Shown: piece by piece, positions 33,540 to 42,215 of the stretch | Layout of the letters: every line of letters begins with the position of its first letter | How positions within the stretch are numbered: the first letter of the stretch is position 1 | NCBI RefSeq assembly: GCF_002563955.1 | Contig: NZ_PDJE01000001.1 | Location: 682,001-746,000, forward strand | DNA: 64,000 bases | Source of the DNA: Paramicrobacterium agarici | GTDB taxonomy: Bacteria > Actinomycetota > Actinomycetes > Actinomycetales > Microbacteriaceae | Direction of reading: 5' to 3' | Translations under genes and position numbers: made by a program | The notes under the pieces: generated by a model | The model's input: only the letters and a program-made list of their open reading frames with translations | Told to the model about the DNA's origin: nothing | The model's database searches: none

Positions 33540-35516
33540 ATGGATGCTGTTCTCTCCGGTCTCAACACTTTTCTTGACCCGTCAACACTGTTCTTTCTTG
33601 CTGCGGGAGTTATCGCCGGACTCGTCGTCGGTGTCATTCCCGGCCTCGGTGGAACAGCCGCCGTCGCGGTTCTGCTCCCCTTCATCTTCGTGCTCGACGC
33701 ACCCCAGGCGATGGCGCTCATCATCGGCGCCGTCGCAGTCGTTCACCATTCCGACGCCATAGCCTCCATCCTTCTCGGCATACCGGGCTCGTCATCGGCC
33801 GCCGTACTGCTGCTTGACGGGCACGTCATGGCCAAACAGGGAAAAGGCGCAAAGGCGCTCTCCCTCGCCTTCATGTCGTCCATGGCCGGAGGCCTCATCG
33901 GCGCGATCGGGCTCACGCTCGCGATTCCGATCGCTCGCCCGCTCGTGCTCATGTTCGGGTCCCCAGAGATCTTCATGCTGACCGTGCTCGGAATCTCTCT
34001 GACCGCACTTCTCTCCAAGGGAAACTTGGTCAAGGGTCTCGTCGCGGGAGCGTTCGGCGTGCTCCTCGGGCAGGTCGGCGCCGCGCCGGCATCCCCTGAC
34101 TATCGCTTCACCTTCGGCAACCTTGCCCTGTCGAACGGCCTCGATCTCGTGGCTGTCGCGTTGAGTATCTTCGGTATCGCCGAGATCATCCACCTCGTCG
34201 CGAAGAAGACGGCGGTTGCCGAGGTGACCTCGATTGGCACCGGTTGGCTCGAAGGCGTCAGGGACTTCTTCCCGAACTTCGTCCACGTGCTTCGAGGTTC
34301 GCTCGTCGGAATCTGGGCCGGAGTGCTTCCCGGTGTCGGTGCAACGGCGGGAACGTGGATGGCGTACGGCCAGGCCCAGGCAACGGCGAAGGGAAAGAGC
34401 CGCAAGAAGTTCGGCAAGGGCGACCCACGAGGCGTGATCGCCCCCGAGGGAGCGGCGAACTCGGTCGAAGCAGGCGATTTGATCCCCACGTTGCTCTTCG
34501 GGATCCCCGGCGGTGCCCCGGCAGCGCTCCTTCTGGGAGCCCTTCTGATCTTCGGCATCGAGCCGGGACCGCGCATCATCACGGATCACCTCGACCTCAT
34601 TTACGTCATCATCTGGTCATTCGGCATCGCCAGCGTTGTCGGCTCCCTGCTGTGTTTCGTCATCGCGAAGCCGCTTTCGATGCTCTCGTTCGTACGATTC
34701 CCCCTTCTCGCGGCGGGTCTCATTCCGATTCTCTTCATGGCCGGATTCCAGGGGTCGCTGCAGATCCAGATGGTTCCGCTCATGCTGATCCTCGGTGTCG
34801 TTGGGTGGTTCATGAAGGAGTTCGACTACCCGAGAGCGCCGTTCCTCATCGGGTTCGTCCTCAGCATCCCGATGGAGCGCTACTACTACCTGACGGACAA
34901 CCTGTACTCGTTCTCGGAGTGGGCAACGCGTCCCGGTGTGCTGGTGATGGCGGCGATTCTGCTTATTCCGATCGTCATGGCCATCGTGCGCATGATCCGC
35001 AAGCGTCTCGGATACGTGAAGGAGCAGACGTCGACCGAATCAGACCTCGGCGAAGATCATGCTCCGCGAACGTGGGCGATCGTCGTCGCGGGCATCTTCT
35101 TCATCATTTTCGCGGGTGGATTCGTCATTGCGCAGCAGTATGCAGAAGCTGCGCGTCTCATGCCGAACATCATCACGGTGCTCGGTGCGATTCTCTCGCT
35201 CGCAGCGGTGTTCAACGAAGCGCGCCGTCTCAAGAAGGGCCCGGCGCGTACCGATGAGGCTCGAGCGTCGTGGAAGAAGGTCCTCGTTGTGACCCTCGCA
35301 TCGACCCTGTGGCTGCTCGGCTTCGTCGTACTCATCTACGTGTTCGGCATGGCCATCGCGTGCATCGTGTACGTTCCGCTCTTCCTGTGGTTCGTCGCGA
35401 AGGCCAAGTGGTGGGTCATTCCGATCTACACCGTGGCGCTCGTCGCGCTGCTTCTCATCGCCCAGCAGTTTGCGGGAATCTCACTGCCAGACGGCTACAT
35501 CTACCTCGGTATCTAG
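33540..35516 (+). CDS. Fused TctA-TctB membrane subunit of a tripartite tricarboxylate transporter
   Basis: A 658-residue membrane protein. Residues about 1-500 are TctA, the large channel subunit with about 10-12 helices and the two conserved Gly/Pro motifs GVIPGLGGTAAVAVLLP near 30 and GVLPGVGATAGTWMAYG near 265. The rest, from about 520 to 658, has four further helices and the size of TctB, the small subunit normally made as a separate protein. The joint is a charged linker (KEQTSTESDLGEDHAPR). Together with the upstream TctC lipoprotein it completes a cation-driven carboxylate importer. Confidence 0.9.
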   Translation: MDAVLSGLNTFLDPSTLFFLAAGVIAGLVVGVIPGLGGTAAVAVLLPFIFVLDAPQAMALIIGAVAVVHHSDAIASILLGIPGSSSAAVLLLDGHVMAKQGKGAKALSLAFMSSMAGGLIGAIGLTLAIPIARPLVLMFGSPEIFMLTVLGISLTALLSKGNLVKGLVAGAFGVLLGQVGAAPASPDYRFTFGNLALSNGLDLVAVALSIFGIAEIIHLVAKKTAVAEVTSIGTGWLEGVRDFFPNFVHVLRGSLVGIWAGVLPGVGATAGTWMAYGQAQATAKGKSRKKFGKGDPRGVIAPEGAANSVEAGDLIPTLLFGIPGGAPAALLLGALLIFGIEPGPRIITDHLDLIYVIIWSFGIASVVGSLLCFVIAKPLSMLSFVRFPLLAAGLIPILFMAGFQGSLQIQMVPLMLILGVVGWFMKEFDYPRAPFLIGFVLSIPMERYYYLTDNLYSFSEWATRPGVLVMAAILLIPIVMAIVRMIRKRLGYVKEQTSTESDLGEDHAPRTWAIVVAGIFFIIFAGGFVIAQQYAEAARLMPNIITVLGAILSLAAVFNEARRLKKGPARTDEARASWKKVLVVTLASTLWLLGFVVLIYVFGMAIACIVYVPLFLWFVAKAKWWVIPIYTVALVALLLIAQQFAGISLPDGYIYLGI

Positions 35517-35538
35517 GTGCATTCGAAGAAAGAGAACA

Positions 35539-37053
35539 ATGACTGATCACGCTACGTCACACGACGTCTCTGAGGCAGACGTCATCATCGTCGGGGCGGG
35601 GAACGCGGCACTCGTCGCGGCTCTCTCCGCGCACGAGAGCGGAGCACGCGTCCTCGTGCTCGAGGCGGCGCCGCACGCTGAGCGAGGAGGGAACAGCCGA
35701 TTCACGGGGGGAATCTTCCGCATCGCCCATGACGGCATGGACTCCCTGCTTCCGCTCATCACGGAAGAATCGGCGCAGTGGAAGGACGCCGTCGACGTCG
35801 ACCCCTACACGGTCGAGACGTATCGTGAGGAGTACGCGCGCGTCTCTCGCGGGCAGCAGTCGGATACGCTCTCGTCGGCGGTGATCGAGGACTCCTACGA
35901 CACGGTGTCGTGGATGGTGGAGAAGGGCGTGAAGTTCGAGCTCGCGGTGGGCAAGCTCATCGATCCCGAGAACATTGAGGAGGGTCAGCGGTACCGGCTT
36001 CCTCCTGGAGGCGCGTTCCGCGCGGCGAACGAGGGTGTGGGACTCATCGAGGATCTCTTCCGCGCTGTCGAGAACGCCGGCATCGAGGTCTGGTATAACG
36101 CGCCCGTCAGTGAGCTCATCATGCAGGGGTCGACGTGCACGGGCGTGAGGGTGCAGCGCGAAGATGTGCACCACGAGGTGCGCGGCAACGTGGTTCTCGC
36201 CTCAGGAGGCTTCGAGGCAAATCCTCAGATGCGCCAGAAGTGGCTCGGGCCAGGATGGGATCTCGTCAAGGTGCGCGGCACCCGCTTCAATACGGGGGCG
36301 GGGCTCATGGCGGCGATGGATGCTGGTGCCAAGGCCGTCGGGCACTGGGGCGGATGTCACGCTGTGCCGCTCGACGCGAATGCTCCGGATGTCGGCGACC
36401 TCCGGGTCACAGACAAAATGAGCCGGTACAGCTACCCGTTCGCTCTGCTGATCAACGCCGAGGGCGAACGGTTCGTCGACGAGGGTGAAGACCACGTCTG
36501 GCTCACCTACGCGAAGACCGGAAAGGCTGTGCGTGCTCAGACGGGCGCCTGGGCGTTCCAATTATTCGACAGCAAGACGACGCACCTTCTCGAGCCGCGC
36601 TATTCGACCGGAACTCCGATCGTTGCCGACACCGTGGCAGAACTCGCCGAGAAGCTCGGAGTTCCCGCTGATGCCGTCGAGCAGACTGTGCGGGCGTTCA
36701 ACGCGGCGTGCACCGACGGCGAATTCGATCCGTTCGGACTCGATGGCCTTTCAGCGCGACCCGAGGGTCAGCCCGCGAAGTCCAACTGGGCACAGCGGAT
36801 CGACAAGGGCCCATACACCGCGTACCCCGTGACGTGCGGGATCACCTTCACATACGGCGGCATCGGCGTCGATGACGAGGCGCGAGTCGTGGACTTTGCG
36901 GGGCGAGTGATGCCGGGCCTCTTTGCGACGGGCGAGGTCACGGGCGGCTTTTTCTACCACAACTATCCCGCCGGAGCGGGCCTGGTCCGAGGGGCCGTGT
37001 TCGGTCGCAAGGCCGGGCGCAATGCGGCACGTCGAGCAAAGGCTGGATCATGA
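35539..37053 (+). CDS. FAD-dependent dehydrogenase of the TcuA (tricarballylate dehydrogenase) type
   Basis: A 504-residue flavoprotein of the fumarate reductase/3-ketosteroid dehydrogenase fold. The FAD Rossmann motif is DVIIVGAGNAALVAA near residue 14, GGNSRFTGG near residue 51 is typical for TcuA-like members, and the C-terminal FATGEVTGGFFYHNYPAG is the second FAD contact. TcuA oxidises tricarballylate to cis-aconitate, which fits the PrpF and TctABC neighbours, but the exact acid is uncertain. The TcuB electron-transfer partner is not encoded here. It overlaps the next gene by four bases. A paralogue is encoded at 39355. Confidence 0.86.
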   Translation: MTDHATSHDVSEADVIIVGAGNAALVAALSAHESGARVLVLEAAPHAERGGNSRFTGGIFRIAHDGMDSLLPLITEESAQWKDAVDVDPYTVETYREEYARVSRGQQSDTLSSAVIEDSYDTVSWMVEKGVKFELAVGKLIDPENIEEGQRYRLPPGGAFRAANEGVGLIEDLFRAVENAGIEVWYNAPVSELIMQGSTCTGVRVQREDVHHEVRGNVVLASGGFEANPQMRQKWLGPGWDLVKVRGTRFNTGAGLMAAMDAGAKAVGHWGGCHAVPLDANAPDVGDLRVTDKMSRYSYPFALLINAEGERFVDEGEDHVWLTYAKTGKAVRAQTGAWAFQLFDSKTTHLLEPRYSTGTPIVADTVAELAEKLGVPADAVEQTVRAFNAACTDGEFDPFGLDGLSARPEGQPAKSNWAQRIDKGPYTAYPVTCGITFTYGGIGVDDEARVVDFAGRVMPGLFATGEVTGGFFYHNYPAGAGLVRGAVFGRKAGRNAARRAKAGS

Positions 37054-38021
37054 CAGAACTGAACGTGCTCGTGCTCAACGATGCCGAAGGACTTCTTGCC
37101 TCATCTGAGGGAATTCGGAGGATGCGGGAACATGCGAACGTGCGCGTGGTCAGTATTTCGCTCGACGACATTCCGGATGCTGAGCTCGCCGACGTTCAGG
37201 TGCTGATGGCCGTGCGCGAACGCTCAAAGCTGGGCGCCGCAGAACTCGACAGGCTGCCGAAGCTGGAGCTCGTGCTGCAGACGGGAGGTCACGCCTATCA
37301 TCTGGACGGCGCGCACGCGACGGCCCGCGGCATCCCTGTCACTCTCGGCCGACGGGGGCAGGGGCCGCGGGCAGCGGTGCCCGAGCTGACCTTTGCATTG
37401 GCGATCGGCGCGCTGCGACACATCGGCACGGCAGGGGAGTCGATGCGAGCGGGCAAGTGGGAGCCGTTCCTCGGCCGAACGCTCAGCGGCCGGACGCTGG
37501 GGATTCTCGGGTACGGCCGGCACGGCAAGACGGTGGCCCGGCTCGCGAAGGCGTTCGGCATGGATGTGCTCGTCTGGAGCAGAACCGATCATGACCCCGA
37601 CGAGGACGTGGAGTTCGCCCCGCTCGACGAGCTGCTGACGCGCAGCGACGTTATCAGCATCCATCTTCGCCTCAGCGATGAATCGCGAGGTCTTATCGGT
37701 GAGCGCGAACTGTCGTCGATGAAGCCCGGCTCCGTTCTCGTCAATACCGCGAGAGGAGCGATCGTCGACCAAGACGCGCTCATTGCCGCGCTCACGAATG
37801 GCCCGCTTGCGGCGGCCGGTCTCGACGTGTTCACGCACGAGCCGCTCGCGTCTGGCTCAGAGCTGCGCTCGCTTCCGAACGTCATTGCCCTTCCGCATAT
37901 CGGGTGGACGGTTGAAGAGGTGTTTCTCGAGTTTGCCGAGATCGCCGCTGATCAGCTCGACGACTATCTGCGCGGTGAGCTCTCGCCGGACGAACTGCTG
38001 AACCCCGACGTTCTCGGCTAG
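37050..38021 (+). CDS. D-2-hydroxyacid dehydrogenase family protein
   Basis: A 323-residue NAD-dependent D-isomer-specific 2-hydroxyacid dehydrogenase. The nucleotide loop is GILGYGRHGKT near residue 152. The catalytic triad is visible as Arg in VNTARGAIVD near residue 235, Glu in FTHEPL near residue 268 and His in LPHIGW near residue 290. The family reduces 2-oxo acids to D-hydroxy acids, or the reverse. The four-base overlap with the TcuA-like gene indicates translational coupling, so the substrate probably belongs to the same acid pathway. Its stop overlaps that of the convergent gene by four bases. Confidence 0.9.
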   Translation: MTELNVLVLNDAEGLLASSEGIRRMREHANVRVVSISLDDIPDAELADVQVLMAVRERSKLGAAELDRLPKLELVLQTGGHAYHLDGAHATARGIPVTLGRRGQGPRAAVPELTFALAIGALRHIGTAGESMRAGKWEPFLGRTLSGRTLGILGYGRHGKTVARLAKAFGMDVLVWSRTDHDPDEDVEFAPLDELLTRSDVISIHLRLSDESRGLIGERELSSMKPGSVLVNTARGAIVDQDALIAALTNGPLAAAGLDVFTHEPLASGSELRSLPNVIALPHIGWTVEEVFLEFAEIAADQLDDYLRGELSPDELLNPDVLG

Positions 38022-39136
38022 AGATGGTCGATGACCGTCTGCGCTGCCCGCATGGTTCCTCCAATCGGGCAGCCCGACTCGTCGAGGCGAAGGTCGTGAG
38101 TCAGGAACGCCTGCTCAATCGCGGCCTCGATGCGGTCCGCCGCCGCAGAATGGCCCGTGCGTCTCAGCATCATGGCCCCGCACGCGATTTGCGACACCGG
38201 GTTCGCTGTGTCTGTGCCGGCAAGGCTCGGAGCACTGCCGTGAATCGGCTCGAAGTACGCGACGTCGGAGCCGATGTTTCCCGACCCGCACATTCCGAGA
38301 CCGCCCGCGGTTGCAGCGCCAAGGTCGCTGAGAATGTCACCGAGAAAATTCTCCATCACCAGCACGTCGAACTGGGCGGGATTCTGCACAAGCGCGCCCG
38401 CGGCAGCATCCGCGTACATGTGCGTGGCCTCGATGTCGGGGTACTCGGTACTGACCTCGTCGAAGATCTGGCGAAAGAACGCAAACGACCGCAGCACGTT
38501 GCTCTTATCCACACACGTGACGCGACGCACATCGTCAGCCGGCGCGCCCGATCGCGCCCTCGCCGTCTCGAAGGCAAAGCGCACAATGCGCTCGACGCCG
38601 TGGCGGGTCATCATCATCTGGTCTGCAGCTGCGTGGTGATTGCGCACCCCCGAGCCACGGGCGAGATAGAGCCCTTCGGTGTTCTCGCGAACAATGACGT
38701 AGTCGATGTCGCGCGCGGAGTGAACAGTCGGCGAGGGAACGCCGGCCCAAAGCCTCACCGGTCTGACATTGGCGAACGTGTCGAGCCCGTTGCGCAGGAG
38801 CCCGCCGAGCAGGCCACCTTCGGTCCCGTCGGGCTTGCGTACGTCGGGAAGCCCGACGGGACCCTTGATGATGCCGTCTGCTGCACGAAGCCGATCGAGC
38901 GCCCCGGGCAGAAGAGCGGAGCCGGTCTCGCTGTAGGTCTGAGCACCGGCCCGTTCCGTCGACACGTCAAGGCGGATGCTGTCACTGAGAAGTGCTTCCG
39001 TCATGACCTGGAGCGCGGCATCGACGAGCTCGGGGCCGATCCCGTCGCCGGGGATCACCGCGATGTTGAGGGATGCCGAGTTCTGCACGGGGTTCTCGCT
39101 CTCTATGGGAAGCCGCAACCGTGCGGCACGCTGCAT
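38018..39136 (-). CDS. Isocitrate/isopropylmalate-type dehydrogenase
   Basis: A 372-residue oxidative decarboxylase of the isocitrate/3-isopropylmalate/tartrate dehydrogenase family. Signatures are IAVIPGDGIGPELVD at the N-terminus, the substrate Arg/Tyr region ENTEGLYLARGSGV near residue 150, the metal Asp in ENFLGDILSDL near residue 262 and GNIGSDVAYFEPIHGSAP near residue 283. It acts on a (2R,3S)-3-carboxy-2-hydroxy acid and needs Mg2+ or Mn2+ and NAD(P). The residues seen do not decide between isocitrate, isopropylmalate, homoisocitrate or malate-like substrates. It is divergent from the second TcuA-like gene, with an operator next to each start. Confidence 0.87.
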   Translation of the reverse strand: MQRAARLRLPIESENPVQNSASLNIAVIPGDGIGPELVDAALQVMTEALLSDSIRLDVSTERAGAQTYSETGSALLPGALDRLRAADGIIKGPVGLPDVRKPDGTEGGLLGGLLRNGLDTFANVRPVRLWAGVPSPTVHSARDIDYVIVRENTEGLYLARGSGVRNHHAAADQMMMTRHGVERIVRFAFETARARSGAPADDVRRVTCVDKSNVLRSFAFFRQIFDEVSTEYPDIEATHMYADAAAGALVQNPAQFDVLVMENFLGDILSDLGAATAGGLGMCGSGNIGSDVAYFEPIHGSAPSLAGTDTANPVSQIACGAMMLRRTGHSAAADRIEAAIEQAFLTHDLRLDESGCPIGGTMRAAQTVIDHL

Positions 39137-39147
39137 AACGTCATTCC

Positions 39148-39165
39148 TGTATACAGAAGTATGCA
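39148..39165. promoter_or_regulatory. GntR-type operator 1 (isocitrate/isopropylmalate-type gene side)
   Basis: TGTATACAGAAGTATGCA lies 12 bases upstream of the minus-strand start at 39136. It differs from operator 2 by two of 18 bases. The TGTATACA core is the kind of palindrome bound by FCD-type GntR regulators, one of which is encoded at 40884. Confidence 0.7.
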
Positions 39166-39318
39166 GGGAACTGCAAGGGCTCAGCCGAGTCGAACGGTCA
39201 TCTCGACGCTGGAGAGGTTTCTTGTGAGGCAGGCTCTAAGGCGCGGTGTTGCTCCCGTCGAAGCGGATCGTGGGCCATCGGCATTTGGTTACTTGTTGCG
39301 GTCGGCGATTGGCACTAA

Positions 39319-39336
39319 TGTATACAGCGGTATGCA
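39319..39336. promoter_or_regulatory. GntR-type operator 2 (second tcuA-type gene side)
   Basis: TGTATACAGCGGTATGCA lies 19 bases before the ATG at 39355 and matches operator 1 at 16 of 18 positions. Between the two sites the 218-base divergent region would hold both promoters, so one regulator can control both directions. Confidence 0.7.
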
Positions 39337-39354
39337 AGGGGATTGGAGCGAATC

Positions 39355-40821
39355 ATGAAGGCAGTAGACGCTGACGTCATCATTGTTGGTGGGGGAAACG
39401 CGGGGTTCAGCGCGGCCCACGCCGCGGCCGAACGCGGGCGAAGTGTGCTCGTTCTCGAGAAGGCTTCACGGGAGCGCGCGGGAGGCAACAGCTATTACAC
39501 GGCGGGAGCGACTCGCGTCACGCATGGCGGTCTCGACGACGTTCGCGATTTCATCGATGCCGATGAGCGCCACAGCAGCACCGAAGTCCCGCCGTACACG
39601 CCGGAGCAGTACATCGCCGACATGGAGCGCGTCACCGAGGGACGCAACGACGCCGACCTGACGCGCGTACTCGTTGAGGACAGCCAGGGCACGATGAGGT
39701 GGCTCAGTTCACTCGGCATGCGGTACCGGCTGATGTATGAGCGGCAGGCATATGATCGCCCGGATGGCAGCTATCTCTTCTGGGGTGGTTTGCACATCGG
39801 CAACACGGGCGGTGGTGAGGGGCTCATTGCCGACCACGTGAAGATCGCCGAGTGCCTGGGCGAAACGGTGGTCTACGACTGCGACGTTACAGAGCTCATC
39901 GTCGAAGACGGGCGAGTCGTCGGCGTCGTCGCCACGCTGCCCGAGGGGCGCCGCGAGTACCGCGCTGAGTCTGTTGTTCTCGCCGCCGGAGGCTTTGAGG
40001 GCAACGTCGCCATGCGCCAGAAGTACCTCGGCGACGGTTGGCAGCACGCCAAGCTGCGCGGAACTCCGTGCAATACCGGTGCGCTCATCGAAGCCGGTTT
40101 GGGCGTGGGAGCCGCTCGCGCGGGAGACTGGGGAAGCGCACACAGCGTGCAGTGGGATGCCTTCACCCCGAACAACGAGAGCAACCGAGAGCTGACCAAC
40201 CGACTTACCCGCGGCGGATACCCGAACGGCATCATCGTGAACCGCGACGGACAGCGATTCGTCGACGAGGGCGAGGACTTCCGCAACTACACGTATGCGA
40301 AGTTCGGGCGCGAGATTCTGAAGCAGCCGGGGAACGTTGCGTACCAGGTCTTCGATGCCAAGACGCGGCCGTTGCTGCGCGTTGAGGAGTACGAGATGCC
40401 CGATATTTCGGAGTACGTCAGCGAGACGCTCGATGGCCTCGCCGAAGCAGCGGGCATCGACGTCGACGGGTTGAGGCAGACCGTCGATGCATTCAACAGT
40501 GGCATCGACGAGTCGCACGACTTCGACCCGACGATCAAAGATCAGCGACGCTCTGACGTGCAGCCGCCCAAGAGCAACTGGGCGTCGTCGCTCGACACGG
40601 CACCGTTCTACGCGTACCCGGTTACCTGCGGCGTCACATTTACGTTCGGCGGCCTCAAGAGCGATGTCGACGGGCGCGTACTGACGGAATCCGGTGATCA
40701 GATTCCGGGTCTCTTCGTGTGCGGCGAGATGCTCGGAGGGCTGTTCAGCAACAACTACCCGGGGGGTACGGGACTCGCTGCGGGGATGGTCTTCGGCCGC
40801 CGTGCGGGCAGCATCGCGTGA
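39355..40821 (+). CDS. Second TcuA-type FAD-dependent dehydrogenase
   Basis: A 488-residue flavoprotein paralogous to the one at 35539. Shared features are the FAD loop DVIIVGGGNAGFSAAHAA near residue 7, AGGNSYYTAGATRVTHGG near residue 44, GQRFVDEGEDF near residue 300 and the C-terminal FVCGEMLGGLFSNNYPGG. The overall alignment is clear, but many substrate-site positions differ, so the two probably act on related yet different acids. The ATG at 39355 has GGAG seven bases upstream. It is followed after 62 bases by the GntR gene, and the GntR-type operator 2 lies directly upstream. Confidence 0.86.
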   Translation: MKAVDADVIIVGGGNAGFSAAHAAAERGRSVLVLEKASRERAGGNSYYTAGATRVTHGGLDDVRDFIDADERHSSTEVPPYTPEQYIADMERVTEGRNDADLTRVLVEDSQGTMRWLSSLGMRYRLMYERQAYDRPDGSYLFWGGLHIGNTGGGEGLIADHVKIAECLGETVVYDCDVTELIVEDGRVVGVVATLPEGRREYRAESVVLAAGGFEGNVAMRQKYLGDGWQHAKLRGTPCNTGALIEAGLGVGAARAGDWGSAHSVQWDAFTPNNESNRELTNRLTRGGYPNGIIVNRDGQRFVDEGEDFRNYTYAKFGREILKQPGNVAYQVFDAKTRPLLRVEEYEMPDISEYVSETLDGLAEAAGIDVDGLRQTVDAFNSGIDESHDFDPTIKDQRRSDVQPPKSNWASSLDTAPFYAYPVTCGVTFTFGGLKSDVDGRVLTESGDQIPGLFVCGEMLGGLFSNNYPGGTGLAAGMVFGRRAGSIA

Positions 40822-40883
40822 GCTAAAGTTGGACTCGCGATGAACGAGTCTGCCTCAGCATCCGCGGGGCGAGTGAGGGACTG

Positions 40884-41504
40884 ATGCCGAAGAGCGTATA
40901 CGAGCGGTTGCGCGCTGACATCATCTCGGGTGAGTTCATGCCCGGCGATGCGCTCGCAGAAATCGCGCTCGGCGCACGATACGGCACGAGCCGAACTCCC
41001 ATTCGTGAGGCTCTCCAGCGGCTCGAGTCAGACACCCTTGTGGAGCGCACGCCGAGAGGCATGCAGGTGAAGGGAAGCACTCCAGAGGAGATCCTCGATA
41101 TCTACGAAGTGCGTATTGATCTCGAGGGGCTTGCGGCGCGCGCCGCAGCGAAGCGCAGGAACGAGCTCGATCTCGCGCGGATCAAGGCTGCGCGCGATGC
41201 GATGTCGAACATTGCGGACCCTGCACGTCGGGCAGATACCAATAGGGGCTTTCACGAGACGATCTGGGCGGCGAGCCATAACCAGACTCTCATCGACCAG
41301 CTTGAGCGGCTCAGTCTGCACTTGCTGCGGTACCCGACCACGACGCTCGCGGTCGAGGAGCGCTGGGAGTCGGCGCTCGCCGAGCACGATGGGCTGATCG
41401 AAGCGATTGAGAATCGCGACTCGAGTGCTGCAGAAGAGCTCGCTGAACTGCATATGTCGCGCGCCCGCGACATGAGGCTGCAGCTCTACGCGCAAGAGCG
41501 CTGA
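40884..41504 (+). CDS. GntR-family regulator, FCD subgroup
   Basis: A 206-residue regulator with an N-terminal winged HTH (SVYERLRADIISGEFMPG, then YGTSRTPIREALQRLE) and an FCD effector domain from about residue 75. The FCD domain shows the spaced Asp/His residues that bind a metal and an organic acid (GFHETIWAASHN, LAEHDGLIEAI, LHMSRARDM). FCD regulators often sense carboxylates. It follows the second TcuA-type gene and should bind the two matching operators at 39148-39165 and 39319-39336, giving substrate-dependent relief of both divergent units. Confidence 0.9.
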   Translation: MPKSVYERLRADIISGEFMPGDALAEIALGARYGTSRTPIREALQRLESDTLVERTPRGMQVKGSTPEEILDIYEVRIDLEGLAARAAAKRRNELDLARIKAARDAMSNIADPARRADTNRGFHETIWAASHNQTLIDQLERLSLHLLRYPTTTLAVEERWESALAEHDGLIEAIENRDSSAAEELAELHMSRARDMRLQLYAQER

Positions 41505-41619
41505 GGTGGCCCGCTCGCGGGTAGTCGCCGCGCGCGAGATCGTGCCGCTGCTCGCGCCATCGGGGGTGCATGCTTCCATGGCAGCCGGGCGCTCTCGCCG
41601 ACCGGCTCGACAGATCATG

Positions 41620-41655
41620 AAAAAGGGGAGGGATGCTCTGACAGCATCCGCCCCT
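41620..41655 (-). terminator. Rho-independent terminator of the yefM-yoeB operon
   Basis: Read on the minus strand, GGGG-C-GGATGCT pairs with AGCATCC-CT-CCCC and is followed by TTTTT. The stem starts six bases after the toxin stop at 41661. The core arms are the GGATGCTG-type motif (one copy ends in C instead of G). Confidence 0.8.
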
Positions 41656-41660
41656 CATTG

Positions 41661-41921
41661 TCAGCGCCCGTAATGGTAGCGGCAGGCGGCGATGCGAACC
41701 TCGTCGGTCTCCACTTTGTAGACGAGCCTGTGCTCGTCGGTGATGCGGCGGGACCAGTACCCGCGAAAGCCGTGTTTTAACGGCTCAGGTTTGCCGATTC
41801 CCTCGTTGCCGTTTTGGGCAATGTCGCGGAGCAGCGTGTTGATGCGTTTCAGCACTTTGCGATCTTGCTGCTGCCACCATTCGTAGTCTGCCCAGGCGTC
41901 TTCATCCCAGACGTACTTCAT
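41661..41921 (-). CDS. yoeB: YoeB/Txe-type mRNA interferase toxin
   Basis: An 86-residue RelE-superfamily toxin that cuts mRNA in the ribosomal A site. The numbering of the catalytic residues matches E. coli YoeB exactly: Glu46 in GKPEPLKH, Arg65 in DEHRLVY, and His83-Tyr84 in CRYHYGR at the C-terminus. The N-terminus KYVWDEDAWADYEWW is also characteristic. It overlaps the antitoxin gene by four bases and is transcribed after it, and a strong terminator follows. The residues needed for activity all look intact. Confidence 0.94.
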   Translation of the reverse strand: MKYVWDEDAWADYEWWQQQDRKVLKRINTLLRDIAQNGNEGIGKPEPLKHGFRGYWSRRITDEHRLVYKVETDEVRIAACRYHYGR

Positions 41922-42169
41922 TCGACGAGGCCGCGCTCAGTGCCGTCGCCCGATTCGAGCCGGTCGATGGCGCTCAACAGCCGACGGGCGTTTGCGGGAC
42001 TTCGCAGGAGGTAGGCCGTCTCTTTGAGCGACTCGTAGTCATCAAGGGAGACGATGACCACAGGCTCGTGTCCCGCTCGCGTGATGACGACCTCTTCACG
42101 GTCGTCAGTGACCTTCGACAGAGTATCTGCATAGTTCGCGCGGGACTCTGAATAGCTCATTGTGCGCAT
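41918..42169 (-). CDS. yefM: YefM/Phd-type antitoxin
   Basis: An 83-residue Phd/YefM antitoxin. The N-terminal DNA-binding part (MSYSESRANYADTLSKVTDD) and the following EEVVITRAGHEPVVIVSLDDYESL are almost textbook for the family. The C-terminus, which should wrap YoeB, is hydrophobic then acidic. It is the first gene of the operon and overlaps the toxin by four bases. The promoter region carries the TGTACA-type palindrome at 42182-42199, 12 bases upstream, for autoregulation. Confidence 0.93.
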   Translation of the reverse strand: MRTMSYSESRANYADTLSKVTDDREEVVITRAGHEPVVIVSLDDYESLKETAYLLRSPANARRLLSAIDRLESGDGTERGLVE

Positions 42170-42181
42170 GGTGCCTCCTTA

Positions 42182-42199
42182 CGTACAAGATATTGTACG
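42182..42199. promoter_or_regulatory. YefM operator
   Basis: CGTACAA-GATA-TTGTACG is a perfect 7-bp inverted repeat containing the TGTAC core known from YefM binding sites. It lies immediately upstream of the antitoxin start. Confidence 0.75.
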
Positions 42200-42215
42200 C
42201 GTTGGTTCTGAGAGA

